Notes under the pieces: generated by a model | Seen by the model: only the letters and a program-made list of their open reading frames with translations | What the model was told of the DNA's origin: nothing | Database searches by the model: none | In this document: piece by piece, positions 32,377 through 43,077 of the stretch | Layout: the number at the start of each line of letters is the position of its first letter | Numbering within the stretch: the first letter of the stretch is position 1 | NCBI GenBank assembly: GCA_035502095.1 | Contig: DATJUX010000025.1 | Span: forward strand, 124,001-188,000 | Source: JAKANT01 sp035502095 | GTDB taxonomy: Bacteria > Pseudomonadota > Gammaproteobacteria > Burkholderiales > Burkholderiaceae_F | DNA: 64,000 nt | Direction: 5' to 3' | Translations under genes and position numbers: made by a program

Positions 32377-33543
32377 TCACGTCGGCAGCCGCCTCGCACC
32401 CCACGCCAGCAGCAGCGCGCCGATGACCACCACGCCAAGGGCCCAGCCGAGCGACATCGCGTGCGCGATGCTTCCAACCAGCGGCGGCCCGAGGACGAAA
32501 CCGAGGTAGCCGACCGACGACACGGTGGCGATTGCCGCGGCGGGCGAGACGCCGGGCACCTTGGTGGCGCCGATGAAGAGGATCGGCACCACGTTGGCGA
32601 AACCGATGCCGACCAGCGCGAAGCCGATCAGCGCGACGACCGGATTGCGCGCGAGCAGAGCCGCCGCCATCGCCACCGCGGCCAGCAGCGTGCTTGCGGC
32701 AAGCAAGCGTCGCGCGCTGACGCGTGTCCTCAGCGCATCGCCGGTGAACCGCGTCGCCGCCATCGCCGCCGAGAAGCTCGCGTATCCGAGCGCCGCCAGC
32801 GCCGGTGGCGCCGCGGTCTGCGTCTGCATGTACAGCACGCTCCAGTCGTACATGGCGCCTTCGGCCAGCAGGCCGACGGCCGCGAGCATGCCCAGGAGGG
32901 CCAGGGTGCCGCGCGGCAGGCGATAGCCGGACCGGTGTTCGGGATGCTGCGGGTGTACCGGCAGCATGAACACGCTTGCGCACGCGATCAGCGCCGCCAG
33001 CAGGACGCCGAGGCCGGCGAGTTGCCAGGCGGGCGGCACGTCGGCGGCGATCAGGAGCGCGCCCACGCCTGCGCCGCTCATGCCGCCGACGCTGAACATA
33101 CCGTGGAAGTTGCTCATCACCTTCTTGTCGCTGTGCTCCTCGAGCACCGTTCCTTCCGCGTTGATCGACACATCGAACAGTCCGCTCGCACCGCCGAAGA
33201 TCCACATCAGCGGGAGTAGTGCGAGCAGCGTGGTGCCGTGGACCACGAGGGCCAGCGCCGCGCAGAGCACCAGCCCGGCGACGAGCACGACCAGCCGCGC
33301 ACTGAAGCGGGAAACCAGCCGGCCCGCCCACGACAGGCACATCACGGCGCCCACCGCCACCGCAAGCAGCGCGATCGACAGCGTGCCCTCGCTGAGGCCG
33401 TAATGCGCCTTGACCGTGGGGATGTGCACGCCCCAGACGCCGGCGCTGAAGCCGAGCGCGAGGAACTGCATGCGCGTGGCCCAGCGCGCGGCGCGCAGGC
33501 GCGCGGCGGGGTTGCGGCCCAGGGCCAGCACGGCGGCGTTCAT
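32377..33543 (-). CDS. MFS transporter (YbjJ-like)
   Basis: This 388-residue, 12-helix major facilitator protein contains FSAGVWGVHIPTVKAHYGLSE, GLFDVSINAEGTVLEE, NFHGMFSVGGMSGAG and a cytoplasmic loop after the sixth helix. The pattern matches YbjJ-like sugar or drug exporters. The ATG at 33543 follows the family N-terminus; the open frame upstream is not similar. It is divergent from the DeoR regulator, which probably controls it. Confidence 0.85.
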   Translation of the reverse strand: MNAAVLALGRNPAARLRAARWATRMQFLALGFSAGVWGVHIPTVKAHYGLSEGTLSIALLAVAVGAVMCLSWAGRLVSRFSARLVVLVAGLVLCAALALVVHGTTLLALLPLMWIFGGASGLFDVSINAEGTVLEEHSDKKVMSNFHGMFSVGGMSGAGVGALLIAADVPPAWQLAGLGVLLAALIACASVFMLPVHPQHPEHRSGYRLPRGTLALLGMLAAVGLLAEGAMYDWSVLYMQTQTAAPPALAALGYASFSAAMAATRFTGDALRTRVSARRLLAASTLLAAVAMAAALLARNPVVALIGFALVGIGFANVVPILFIGATKVPGVSPAAAIATVSSVGYLGFVLGPPLVGSIAHAMSLGWALGVVVIGALLLAWGARRLPT

Positions 33544-33683
33544 GCCCCTCGCGCCGCGCGGGCGGCGGCGGAAGCGGGGTGGGGGATCGGGCGGACGCTC
33601 TGCATGGCGGGCGGCGGGTAAAGCTGGCTTGGTCGGCGCAATTGTGCTTGAATCGGCAAATTCGTGCAAATATCGGAAAAACC

Positions 33684-34478
33684 ATGGCGCGACCATCCAG
33701 TCCACCTGCCGCGCGGGCGACGGCGATTCCGCGCTTCGCGCAGGAGCGCCAGCGCGAGATCGCACAGACGCTGCGCGAAAGCGGCCGCGTCGAGGTGGCG
33801 GCACTCGCCGCGCACTACGACGTATCGGAGGACACGATCCGGCGCGACCTGCGCCTGCTGGCGTCGCACGGCCTGGTGCAGAAGACCCACGGCGGCGCGG
33901 TCGCGCTGCATGCGGCCGTCATCCCCGCCGCCGAACGTGCCGGCGTGCGGGCGCAGGCCAAGCGCGCCATCGCGCAGGCGGGCGCCGCCCACGTACGGCC
34001 GCACCAGACGCTGTTCATCGACGGCGGCACCACGACGCACGCACTCGCGCAGGAATTGCGCGCTGCCGGCGCGCCGCGGCCGCTGACCGTGGTCACGACG
34101 TCATTGGACGTGGCCACGGCCCTGCTCGACGACCGCCAGGTGCATCTCGTTCTTGCCGGCGGCGCGTGGATGCCCGAGTCGCGCATCTTCGAGGGAGCGC
34201 AGGCGCTCGCGACGCTGCGGGCGCATCGTGCCGACATCGCGTTTCTCGGCGCCTGCGCCCTGCACCGACGGATGGGCATCACCGCCAACGAAGCCGGCGA
34301 CATGGCGCTCAAGCGGGCGATGATCGACGGCGCCGCGCAGCGCATCGTGCTCTCCGACGCGAGCAAGCTCGACGCCGTGGCTCCGCATGCTGTCTGCGCG
34401 CTGGCCGAGATCGACCGCGTCATCTCCGATGCCGCGCCCGCCTGGCTGCGCAAGCAGGTGACGGTCGAGGTCGTCTAG
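33684..34478 (+). CDS. DeoR-family transcriptional regulator
   Basis: This 264-residue regulator has an N-terminal helix-turn-helix (RQREIAQTLRESGRVEVAAL, then YDVSEDTIRRDLRLL). A DeoR sensor domain of the phosphosugar isomerase fold follows, with LFIDGGTTTHAL, VTTSLDVATALL and a closing DASKLDAVAPHAVC. Such regulators usually repress sugar genes and respond to phosphorylated sugars. It lies between the divergent MFS gene and the GH13/ABC sugar operon, so either could be its target. Confidence 0.88.
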   Translation: MARPSSPPAARATAIPRFAQERQREIAQTLRESGRVEVAALAAHYDVSEDTIRRDLRLLASHGLVQKTHGGAVALHAAVIPAAERAGVRAQAKRAIAQAGAAHVRPHQTLFIDGGTTTHALAQELRAAGAPRPLTVVTTSLDVATALLDDRQVHLVLAGGAWMPESRIFEGAQALATLRAHRADIAFLGACALHRRMGITANEAGDMALKRAMIDGAAQRIVLSDASKLDAVAPHAVCALAEIDRVISDAAPAWLRKQVTVEVV

Positions 34479-34711
34479 CGAGCGCTCGAGGCGCGGGTTG
34501 CGGCACGGACAGCCCCGGCTAGATTTGCGCAATTCCGTATCGATCGGCGGCGCGCTCCCGTTGGCGGGCGCGGGATGCAGGCGGCGCCGCAACAATTTCG
34601 CGTCGTCGCCGCAACGGCCCGTTCACAAGGCATCGAAATCCGACCGCAACCCGGCTATAACCGCAACCTCGCCCAAAACCGCCCCACGACGGTCCCGAGC
34701 GCGGCGCGAAG

Positions 34712-36358
34712 ATGTCAGACGAAAACCACAAGAACAATGCCGGCGCTTCCTGGTGGCGTGGGGCGGCGATTTACCAGATCTATCCCCGCAGCTTCGCCGA
34801 CAGCAACGGCGACGGCGTCGGTGATCTGGCGGGCATCGCGGCCAAGCTCGACTACGTGGCCCGGCTCGGTGTCGATGGCGTCTGGCTGTCGCCCTTCTTC
34901 AAGTCGCCGATGAAGGATTTCGGCTACGACATCTCCGACTACTGCGATGTCGATCCCATCTTCGGCACCTTGCAGGACTTCGACCGGCTGGTCCGGCGCG
35001 CGCACGAACTCGGACTGAAGGTGCTGATCGACCAGGTTTACAGCCACACGTCGGACCAGCATCCGTGGTTCAAGGAAAGCCGGTCGAGCCGCGACAACGC
35101 CAGGGCCGACTGGTATGTATGGGCCGACGCCAAGCGCGACGGCACGCCGCCGAACAACTGGTTGTCGATCTTCGGCGGCTCGGCCTGGCAGTGGGAAACC
35201 CGGCGGCGCCAGTATTACCTGCACAACTTCCTCACCAGCCAGCCCGACCTCAATTTCCACAACCCGCACGTGCAGGACAAGGTTCTCGACACGGCGCGGT
35301 TCTGGCTCGACCGCGGCGTCGACGGCTTCCGGCTCGACGTCGTGAACTTCTACTTTCACGACGCGAAGCTGCGCGACAACCCGCCGTGGGGCGACCGCCC
35401 GCGCACCGACGGCGCGATCTCCGACGTCAACCCGTATGCGTTCCAGGAACACCGGTACGACAAGACGCAGCCGGAGAACCTCGCGTTTCTAGGTCGGTTG
35501 CGTGCATTGCTCGATCGTTATCCGGCAACCACGAGCGTGGGCGAGGTCGCCTCGGACGATCCGTTCGGCACGATGGCCGAGTACACGGGCGGAACCAATC
35601 GCCTGCACATGGCCTACATCTTCAACCTGCTCTCGTCGACGTTCAGCGCGGAGCACATTCGCACGACGATCGAGGGCCTGGAGGCGCGCATCGGCGACGG
35701 CTGGCCGTGCTGGTCGCTCGGAAACCACGACGTGACGCGCGTCCTGACGCGCTGGGGCGGCACGGATGCGCCGCCGGCGCTCGCCAAGGTGCTGGTCGCG
35801 CTGCTCGGCAGCCTGCGCGGCAGCATCTGCATCTATCAGGGCGAGGAACTGGCTCTGACCGAGGCCGACGTGCCGTTCGAGCAGTTGCAGGACCCGTTTG
35901 GCATCACCTTCTGGCCGGAGTTCAAGGGCCGCGACGGGTGCCGGACGCCCATGCCCTGGACCGCGAGCGGGCGATTCGCCGGGTTCTCGGAGAAGGCGGC
36001 GTGGCTTCCCGTCGCCGAGGCGCACCGCGAACGTGCGGTGGACGTGCAGGACAGCGCGCCCGATTCGGTCCTGAACGCGTTCCGTCGTTTCCTCGATTGG
36101 CGGCGCCGCCATCCGGCGTTGCGCCGCGGCAGCATCCGCTTCATCGACGCTCCGGACAACGGCCTGGCGCTCGTGCGCGAGGACGGCGAGGAACGCATCC
36201 TTGCCGCCTTCAACCTGTCGGCGCGCGCTTTCGCCGTAGCGCTTCCGCGCGACTGGGACGTCGCACCGCTGGGCGGGCACGGCTTCGAACCGGTGCGGGC
36301 GACGGGGTCGATCGAGGTGCCGGCGTATGGGGCCTTCTTCGGCAGCGTGAAACGGTAA
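34712..36358 (+). CDS. GH13 alpha-glucosidase / trehalose-type hydrolase
   Basis: This 548-residue GH13 enzyme starts WWRGAAIYQIYPRSFADSNG. Catalytic residues can be placed as nucleophile D209 (GFRLDVVNFY), acid/base E278 (SVGEVASDD) and transition-state D340 (LGNHDVTR). It hydrolyses alpha-glucosidic bonds of imported oligosaccharides; no signal peptide is visible, so it is cytoplasmic. The following genes encode an ABC sugar importer, so the substrate is probably the transported disaccharide. Sucrose, trehalose, maltose or isomaltulose are possible. Confidence 0.92.
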   Translation: MSDENHKNNAGASWWRGAAIYQIYPRSFADSNGDGVGDLAGIAAKLDYVARLGVDGVWLSPFFKSPMKDFGYDISDYCDVDPIFGTLQDFDRLVRRAHELGLKVLIDQVYSHTSDQHPWFKESRSSRDNARADWYVWADAKRDGTPPNNWLSIFGGSAWQWETRRRQYYLHNFLTSQPDLNFHNPHVQDKVLDTARFWLDRGVDGFRLDVVNFYFHDAKLRDNPPWGDRPRTDGAISDVNPYAFQEHRYDKTQPENLAFLGRLRALLDRYPATTSVGEVASDDPFGTMAEYTGGTNRLHMAYIFNLLSSTFSAEHIRTTIEGLEARIGDGWPCWSLGNHDVTRVLTRWGGTDAPPALAKVLVALLGSLRGSICIYQGEELALTEADVPFEQLQDPFGITFWPEFKGRDGCRTPMPWTASGRFAGFSEKAAWLPVAEAHRERAVDVQDSAPDSVLNAFRRFLDWRRRHPALRRGSIRFIDAPDNGLALVREDGEERILAAFNLSARAFAVALPRDWDVAPLGGHGFEPVRATGSIEVPAYGAFFGSVKR

Positions 36359-36372
36359 GGGGTGCAGCGGCG

Positions 36373-36392
36373 TGCCGCGCCCCGGCGCGGCA
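36373..36392. terminator. Hairpin between glucosidase and ABC ATPase genes
   Basis: The arms TGCCGCGCC (36373-36381) and GGCGCGGCA (36384-36392) are exact complements across two bases. No T-run follows, so this is more likely an attenuating or mRNA-stabilising hairpin that lets expression drop between the enzyme and the transporter genes. Confidence 0.4.
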
Positions 36393-36433
36393 TATAGTTA
36401 GGGCTAGAAGACAGAACAACGACGGAGACAGGC

Positions 36434-37561
<1,128 letters not shown>

Positions 37562-37678
37562 ACACGCAAGCAGCGAACGGATACAAGAAGAACGGAGTCA
37601 GGACTGCGGACGACGCAGAAACCGACGCTCGGAGCGAAACGGCGCGGATCAACGCTGCGCCAAGACAAGGAGAAAGCA

Positions 37679-38956
<1,278 letters not shown>

Positions 38957-39065
38957 GTACGGCGGTGTCATCCGTGGCGTGGCCCCAGGGGGACTCGCCC
39001 ATGCAAGGGTCGAGGTTCCTCGCGGCCGCGCGGAATGACACCGGGAGAGAGGTAGTGGAGTTTTG

Positions 39066-39139
39066 TCGTCCCGAGGCGTAGCCGAGGGATCCCGGGCCGC
39101 GCAAGCCTGAGATCCCTCGCATCGGCTCGGGGTGGCACG
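39066..39139. repeat. Dispersed hairpin repeat, copy 1
   Basis: An imperfect inverted repeat with left arm TCGTCCCGAGGCGTAGCCGA and right part GATCCCTCGCATCGGCTCGG fills the gap between the binding protein and the first permease gene. A related copy lies at 50319-50395, so this is a dispersed extragenic element. It could moderate permease expression relative to the binding protein. Confidence 0.55.
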
Positions 39140-39168
39140 GGAGGCGCTGTTCTCAGCGGAGCATCACG

Positions 39169-40086
39169 ATGGCCGAGCAATCAGAACTGACACGCTCTCG
39201 GATCGGATCGGCCTGGATGTTCCTGGCGCCGATGCTGTTCCTCCTCCTGCTGGTGGCCGGATGGCCGCTGGTGCGCACCATCTGGTTCGGCTTTACCGAT
39301 GCCAATCTTGCGGACCTCTCGTCGTGGAAGTTCGTCGGCCTCGATAACTACGTCGCCCACTACGACGAGAAATGGACCGGGCTGCTCGTCGATCCCGACT
39401 GGTGGCGCGCGGTCTGGAACACGGTCTGGTTCACGGTGGTCTCGGTCACGCTGGAGACCATCTTCGGCATGGTCATCGCGCTGGTGCTCAACGGATCGTT
39501 CAAGGGCCGCGGTCTCGTGCGCACCGCGGTCCTAATCCCGTGGGCGGTTCCGACCATCGTTTCCGCCAAGATGTGGAGCTGGATGCTCAATGACCAGTTC
39601 GGGATCGTCAACGATGCCCTGATGACCCTCGGACTGATTTCGCATCCCCTGGCGTGGACCGCCAATCCGAGCCTGTCCATGATCTCGGTGATCATGGTCG
39701 ACGTCTGGAAGACGACGCCGTTCATGGCGCTGCTCATTCTTGCGGGCCTGCAGATGCTGCCGTCGGACTGCTACGAAGCAGCGAAGGTCGACGGCATCAA
39801 CCCGGTCAAGGTGTTCTTCAAGGTCACGCTGCCGCTGGTCCGGCCGGCGGTCATGGTCGCCGTGATCTTCCGCGCACTCGACGCATTGCGCATCTTCGAT
39901 CTGATCTACGTGCTGACGTCGAACAGCAAGGACACCATGTCGATGTCGGTGTATGCACGCCAGCAACTGGTGGACTTCCAGGAGGTGGGGTACGGATCGG
40001 CTGCATCCACCCTGCTCTTCCTGACCGTGGGTGTGTGCATCGTGCTGTACATGGTCGCCGGGCGCATCCAGCTCGAGAAGGATTAG
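39169..40086 (+). CDS. ABC sugar importer permease 1 (MalF/ThuF type)
   Basis: This 305-residue protein has six predicted helices. It contains SAWMFLAPMLFLLLLVAGWP at the start and the EAA motif YEAAKVDGINPVKVFFKVTL, which contacts the ATPase. It pairs with the next permease. The two ORFs are 2 bp apart, so they are co-translated. Confidence 0.92.
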   Translation: MAEQSELTRSRIGSAWMFLAPMLFLLLLVAGWPLVRTIWFGFTDANLADLSSWKFVGLDNYVAHYDEKWTGLLVDPDWWRAVWNTVWFTVVSVTLETIFGMVIALVLNGSFKGRGLVRTAVLIPWAVPTIVSAKMWSWMLNDQFGIVNDALMTLGLISHPLAWTANPSLSMISVIMVDVWKTTPFMALLILAGLQMLPSDCYEAAKVDGINPVKVFFKVTLPLVRPAVMVAVIFRALDALRIFDLIYVLTSNSKDTMSMSVYARQQLVDFQEVGYGSAASTLLFLTVGVCIVLYMVAGRIQLEKD

Positions 40087-40088
40087 CC

Positions 40089-40916
40089 ATGAAGCGAATC
40101 TTGAGCGTGGGCGGGCTGTACCTGCTGGTCGCGGTGATCATCTTCTACGCGGTGTTCCCCTTTTATTACGCCATCGTCTCGTCGCTGAAGCCGCCGTCGC
40201 GGCTCTTCATGGTGGAGTACCTGCCCTCCGTCTTCACATGGGACAACTACGTCTCGGTGTTCCGCGAGCAGCCGTTCGCGAAGAACATCTTCAATTCGCT
40301 GCTGGTGTCGGTCTCGGTAGTCAGCCTGTCGCTGCTGCTCGGCGTCACCGCCGCTTATGCGCTCGGGCGCGTGCAGTTCCGCGGCCGCGGCATGCTTCTG
40401 CTGATGATCCTGGCGGTGTCGATGTTTCCGCAGGTCGCGGTGTTGTCGGGGATGTTCGAGCTGGTGCGCGGATTCGGCCTTTACAACAACCTGCTCAGCC
40501 TGACGCTGTCGTACATGATCTTCACGATCCCGTTCACGGTCTGGGTGCTGACGACGTTCATGAAGGGCCTGCCGAAGGAGCTCGAGGAGGCGGCGGTCAT
40601 GGACGGTGCCACGCCGTGGACCATCATCACCCGGGTGTTCATGCCGCTGCTCTGGCCGGCGCTGGTGACCACGGGCCTGCTGGCGTTCATCGCGGCGTGG
40701 AACGAGTTCCTGTTTGCGCTGACGTTCACGCTCACCAACACGCAGCGCACGGTCCCGGTGGCGATCGCGCTCATCACCGGGTCGAGCCAGCACGAGCTGC
40801 CGTGGGGCAACATCATGGCGGCATCGGTCATCGTCACCGTGCCGGTGGTGCTGCTGGTGCTGATCTTCCAGCGTCGCATCGTATCCGGCCTGACCGCCGG
40901 GGCGGTCAAGGGATAG
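40089..40916 (+). CDS. ABC sugar importer permease 2 (MalG/ThuG type)
   Basis: This 275-residue MalG-like protein starts MKRILSVGGLYLLVAVIIFY and contains FNSLLVSVSVVSLSLLLGV. Its EAA loop reads LPKELEEAAVMDGATPWTII, followed by AWNEFLFALTFT. It completes the transporter with the ThuF-like protein, ATPase and binding protein. A hairpin (arms GCCCTTC 40922-40928 and GAAGGGC 40934-40940) follows the stop. Confidence 0.92.
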   Translation: MKRILSVGGLYLLVAVIIFYAVFPFYYAIVSSLKPPSRLFMVEYLPSVFTWDNYVSVFREQPFAKNIFNSLLVSVSVVSLSLLLGVTAAYALGRVQFRGRGMLLLMILAVSMFPQVAVLSGMFELVRGFGLYNNLLSLTLSYMIFTIPFTVWVLTTFMKGLPKELEEAAVMDGATPWTIITRVFMPLLWPALVTTGLLAFIAAWNEFLFALTFTLTNTQRTVPVAIALITGSSQHELPWGNIMAASVIVTVPVVLLVLIFQRRIVSGLTAGAVKG

Positions 40917-41258
40917 CGGGCGCCCTTCAAAGGGAAGGGCCCCTGACGCGCATTTGCGCCGACGAGCGCGGATAAAACGGTCATTTTCGATCCGCGCAAA
41001 TCCGCGTAATCCGCGTCCGGTTTTCTGCCGCGCGTTGCGCGGATGTCCCGACAAGGTGGCGCCACGTTTTCGCGCCGCATCCACGGCAGACATTCAGCTT
41101 CCGTTCAGATTCCTTCGTGCGAAGACGCCGCGCGACGGAATTAGCGGCCGAACCTGCACCAATTCCCAACTAAGGGATTCCGCCTAGAAGCCGTAGATAG
41201 AACGGTAGTCCGGACGTGGGCGTCCCTGCCCGGATCCGGACAGCGGAGCGGAACATCG
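40917..41258. other. Gene-free gap with dispersed repeat and presumed pil-chp promoter
   Basis: No gene is visible. The left part holds the hairpin 40922-40940 and a long CGCGGAT-type repeat copy (40934-41029), with related copies at 32292-32330 and 51543-51620. The right part is more A/T-rich (ATTCAGCTTCCGTTCAGATT near 41094-41113) and must contain the promoter of the chemosensory cluster, but no consensus promoter is clear. Confidence 0.55.
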
Positions 41259-42089
41259 ATGGGAAAGCGTGTCTTGCGGGTAGCCGCGTTCGGGCTCAAG
41301 CCGAACGAGCAGAGTGTCCTGAGCAGCATCAGCGTGCTGAGCAGCCATTCGAGCCGCGCCGTGGGGTTCGATCTCGCCGCGGATGGCTCGACGGCGGACC
41401 TGTTTCTCGTCGATGTCGATTCGCAGGAGGCGGTCGACCGCTGGCGCGGCTGCGATCCGATGCAGGCGCGCCCGGTGCTCGCGATCGACACCCAAGGCAA
41501 GATCATCGCGGCCAAGGTGCTGCGCCGGCCGCTGCTGGCCTCGCGCCTGCTCGCGGCCCTGGACGAAGTCGCCATGAACGCGGAGCGCTACGGTCCGCGC
41601 ACGCTGATGCCGATCGCACCGGGCGTCGGTGCGCCGGCGCCGGGCCCGCAGCGGGCGCCGTCGGGGGCGCCACGTTTGCGGCAGGCCGTGCTGGTGGTCG
41701 ACGACAGTCCCACCGTGCGCAAGCAGCTCGAGCTCGTCCTGCGCGGGCGTGACGTCGAGGCGACCTTGGTCGCCACCGGCGAACATGCGCTCGACGCCAT
41801 CGCGCAGCGCGAGTTCGACCTGGTCCTGCTCGACGTCGTGCTGCCTGGAACCGACGGCTACCAGGTGTGCAAGGCGATCAAGAAAGGTCTCGGCAAGCGC
41901 ACGCCGGTCGTGATGCTCACCAGCAGGTCGTCGCCGTTCGATCGCCTGCGTGGTTCGCTCGCGGGATGCGACAGCTATCTCGTCAAGCCGGCCAGCCAGG
42001 CCGACTTCGAAGCCGTGCTCAACAAATATCTCGCCGCCGCTCCGGCTGGCGAACTCAAGGTCGCCCAGGTGCGCCCCATGGCCGCCTGA
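41259..42089 (+). CDS. PilG-like response regulator with N-terminal pseudo-receiver domain
   Basis: The protein has 276 residues. The C-terminal half (~143-260) is a standard CheY-like receiver: acidic pair D148/D149 (VVDDSPTVR), phosphoacceptor D192 (LVLLDVVLPG) and conserved lysine in YLVKPAS. The N-terminal ~110 residues form a second, degenerate receiver-like unit with ADLFLVDVDS, ARPVLAID and LRRP (88-91). The protein at 10641 has the same pattern. A normal PilG is only the receiver, so this is an extended form. It heads the pil-chp cluster and probably signals to the type IV pilus motors. Confidence 0.8.
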   Translation: MGKRVLRVAAFGLKPNEQSVLSSISVLSSHSSRAVGFDLAADGSTADLFLVDVDSQEAVDRWRGCDPMQARPVLAIDTQGKIIAAKVLRRPLLASRLLAALDEVAMNAERYGPRTLMPIAPGVGAPAPGPQRAPSGAPRLRQAVLVVDDSPTVRKQLELVLRGRDVEATLVATGEHALDAIAQREFDLVLLDVVLPGTDGYQVCKAIKKGLGKRTPVVMLTSRSSPFDRLRGSLAGCDSYLVKPASQADFEAVLNKYLAAAPAGELKVAQVRPMAA

Positions 42090-42124
42090 AACCCTCTGTC
42101 CAATCCGTCCGGGGAGAAATTCGC

Positions 42125-42490
42125 ATGAGCAAGAAAGTACTTGTCGTCGACGACTCGACCGTCGACCTGAACAGCCTCAAGACCATCCTGGCCGACATGG
42201 GCTGCTTCGTGCTTACCGCGAGCGGTGGCGTCGAGGCGGTCGCCAAGGCCAAGGCCGAGAAGCCGGCCATCGTCTTTCTCGACATCGTGATGCCGGACAT
42301 GGACGGCTACGAAGCCTGCCGGCAACTCGCCGCCGATCCCGCAACCAAGCACATCCCGGTCGTCTTCGTCACCAGCAAGGGCCAGAAGGCCGACCAGGTG
42401 TGGGGCCAGTTGCAGGGCGCGCGCGGCTACATCGTCAAGCCCGCGCGGCCCGAGCAGATCGTCGAGCAGCTGAAGGTCGCGGCCGCGTAA
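42125..42490 (+). CDS. PilH-like CheY-type response regulator
   Basis: This 121-residue single receiver domain has acidic pair D9/D10 (VLVVDDSTVD), phosphoacceptor D53 (IVFLDIVMPD), T/S in FVTSKGQ and lysine in YIVKPAR. PilH-type proteins accept phosphate from the ChpA kinase and set the retraction state of type IV pili. It lies 35 bp after the PilG-like gene. The ATG at 42125 is preceded by a GGGGAGA ribosome-binding site. Confidence 0.88.
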   Translation: MSKKVLVVDDSTVDLNSLKTILADMGCFVLTASGGVEAVAKAKAEKPAIVFLDIVMPDMDGYEACRQLAADPATKHIPVVFVTSKGQKADQVWGQLQGARGYIVKPARPEQIVEQLKVAAA

Positions 42491-42504
42491 GCGCCGCGGT
42501 TGAC

Positions 42505-43041
42505 ATGCAGACGCAGGCCGCGCTCGACGAGCCCGACCTGCTGGCGCCAAGCGAAGCGCTCACGCGCTTTGCGCCGCCGGCAGGTGCGCTGCTCGGCCCG
42601 GTGCAGGTGCGCGACGACGAGGTCGCGCGCTACGGTTTTCGCGTCAGCTCGCTCGGACTCCTCATCAAGCCCGGTACCGGCTCGGAGGTGGTCGAAGCGC
42701 GCGGGATCGCCGCGCTGCCGAATGCGCCGCGCTGGCTCGCCGGGGTGATGAACCTGCGCGGCAACCCGGTGCCCGTATTCGATCTGTGCGCGGCGCTCGA
42801 GCTTCCGCGCAACAACGAGTCGCAAAAATCGATGGTGCTCGTCCTGGACAAGGGCGAGCACGCGGCCGGCCTGCTGATCGACGGGCTGCCGCGCGTCGTG
42901 CCGCAAGGCCGGCCGGTCGATCCTCCCGGTGCGTTGCCCGCGCGGCTCGCACCGTTCACCCGCCAGGCGGTGGCAACCAGCGACGCCGTCTGGCTCGAAT
43001 TCGATCACGTTGGATTTTTGACAAGCCTGGCGGCGACCTGA
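42505..43041 (+). CDS. CheW-like adaptor (PilI type)
   Basis: This 178-residue CheW-domain protein has YGFRVSSLGLLIKPG, LPNAPRWLAGVMNLRGNPVPVFDLCAAL and SMVLVLDKGEHAAGLLIDGLP. CheW proteins couple the chemoreceptor to the histidine kinase. The order after PilG and PilH and before the PilJ-like receptor fits pilI. The gene starts 14 bp after pilH stops. Confidence 0.85.
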   Translation: MQTQAALDEPDLLAPSEALTRFAPPAGALLGPVQVRDDEVARYGFRVSSLGLLIKPGTGSEVVEARGIAALPNAPRWLAGVMNLRGNPVPVFDLCAALELPRNNESQKSMVLVLDKGEHAAGLLIDGLPRVVPQGRPVDPPGALPARLAPFTRQAVATSDAVWLEFDHVGFLTSLAAT

Positions 43042-43077
43042 CCGCCGCATCGACGAAGCTCGTCCTGGAGCTGCCCC

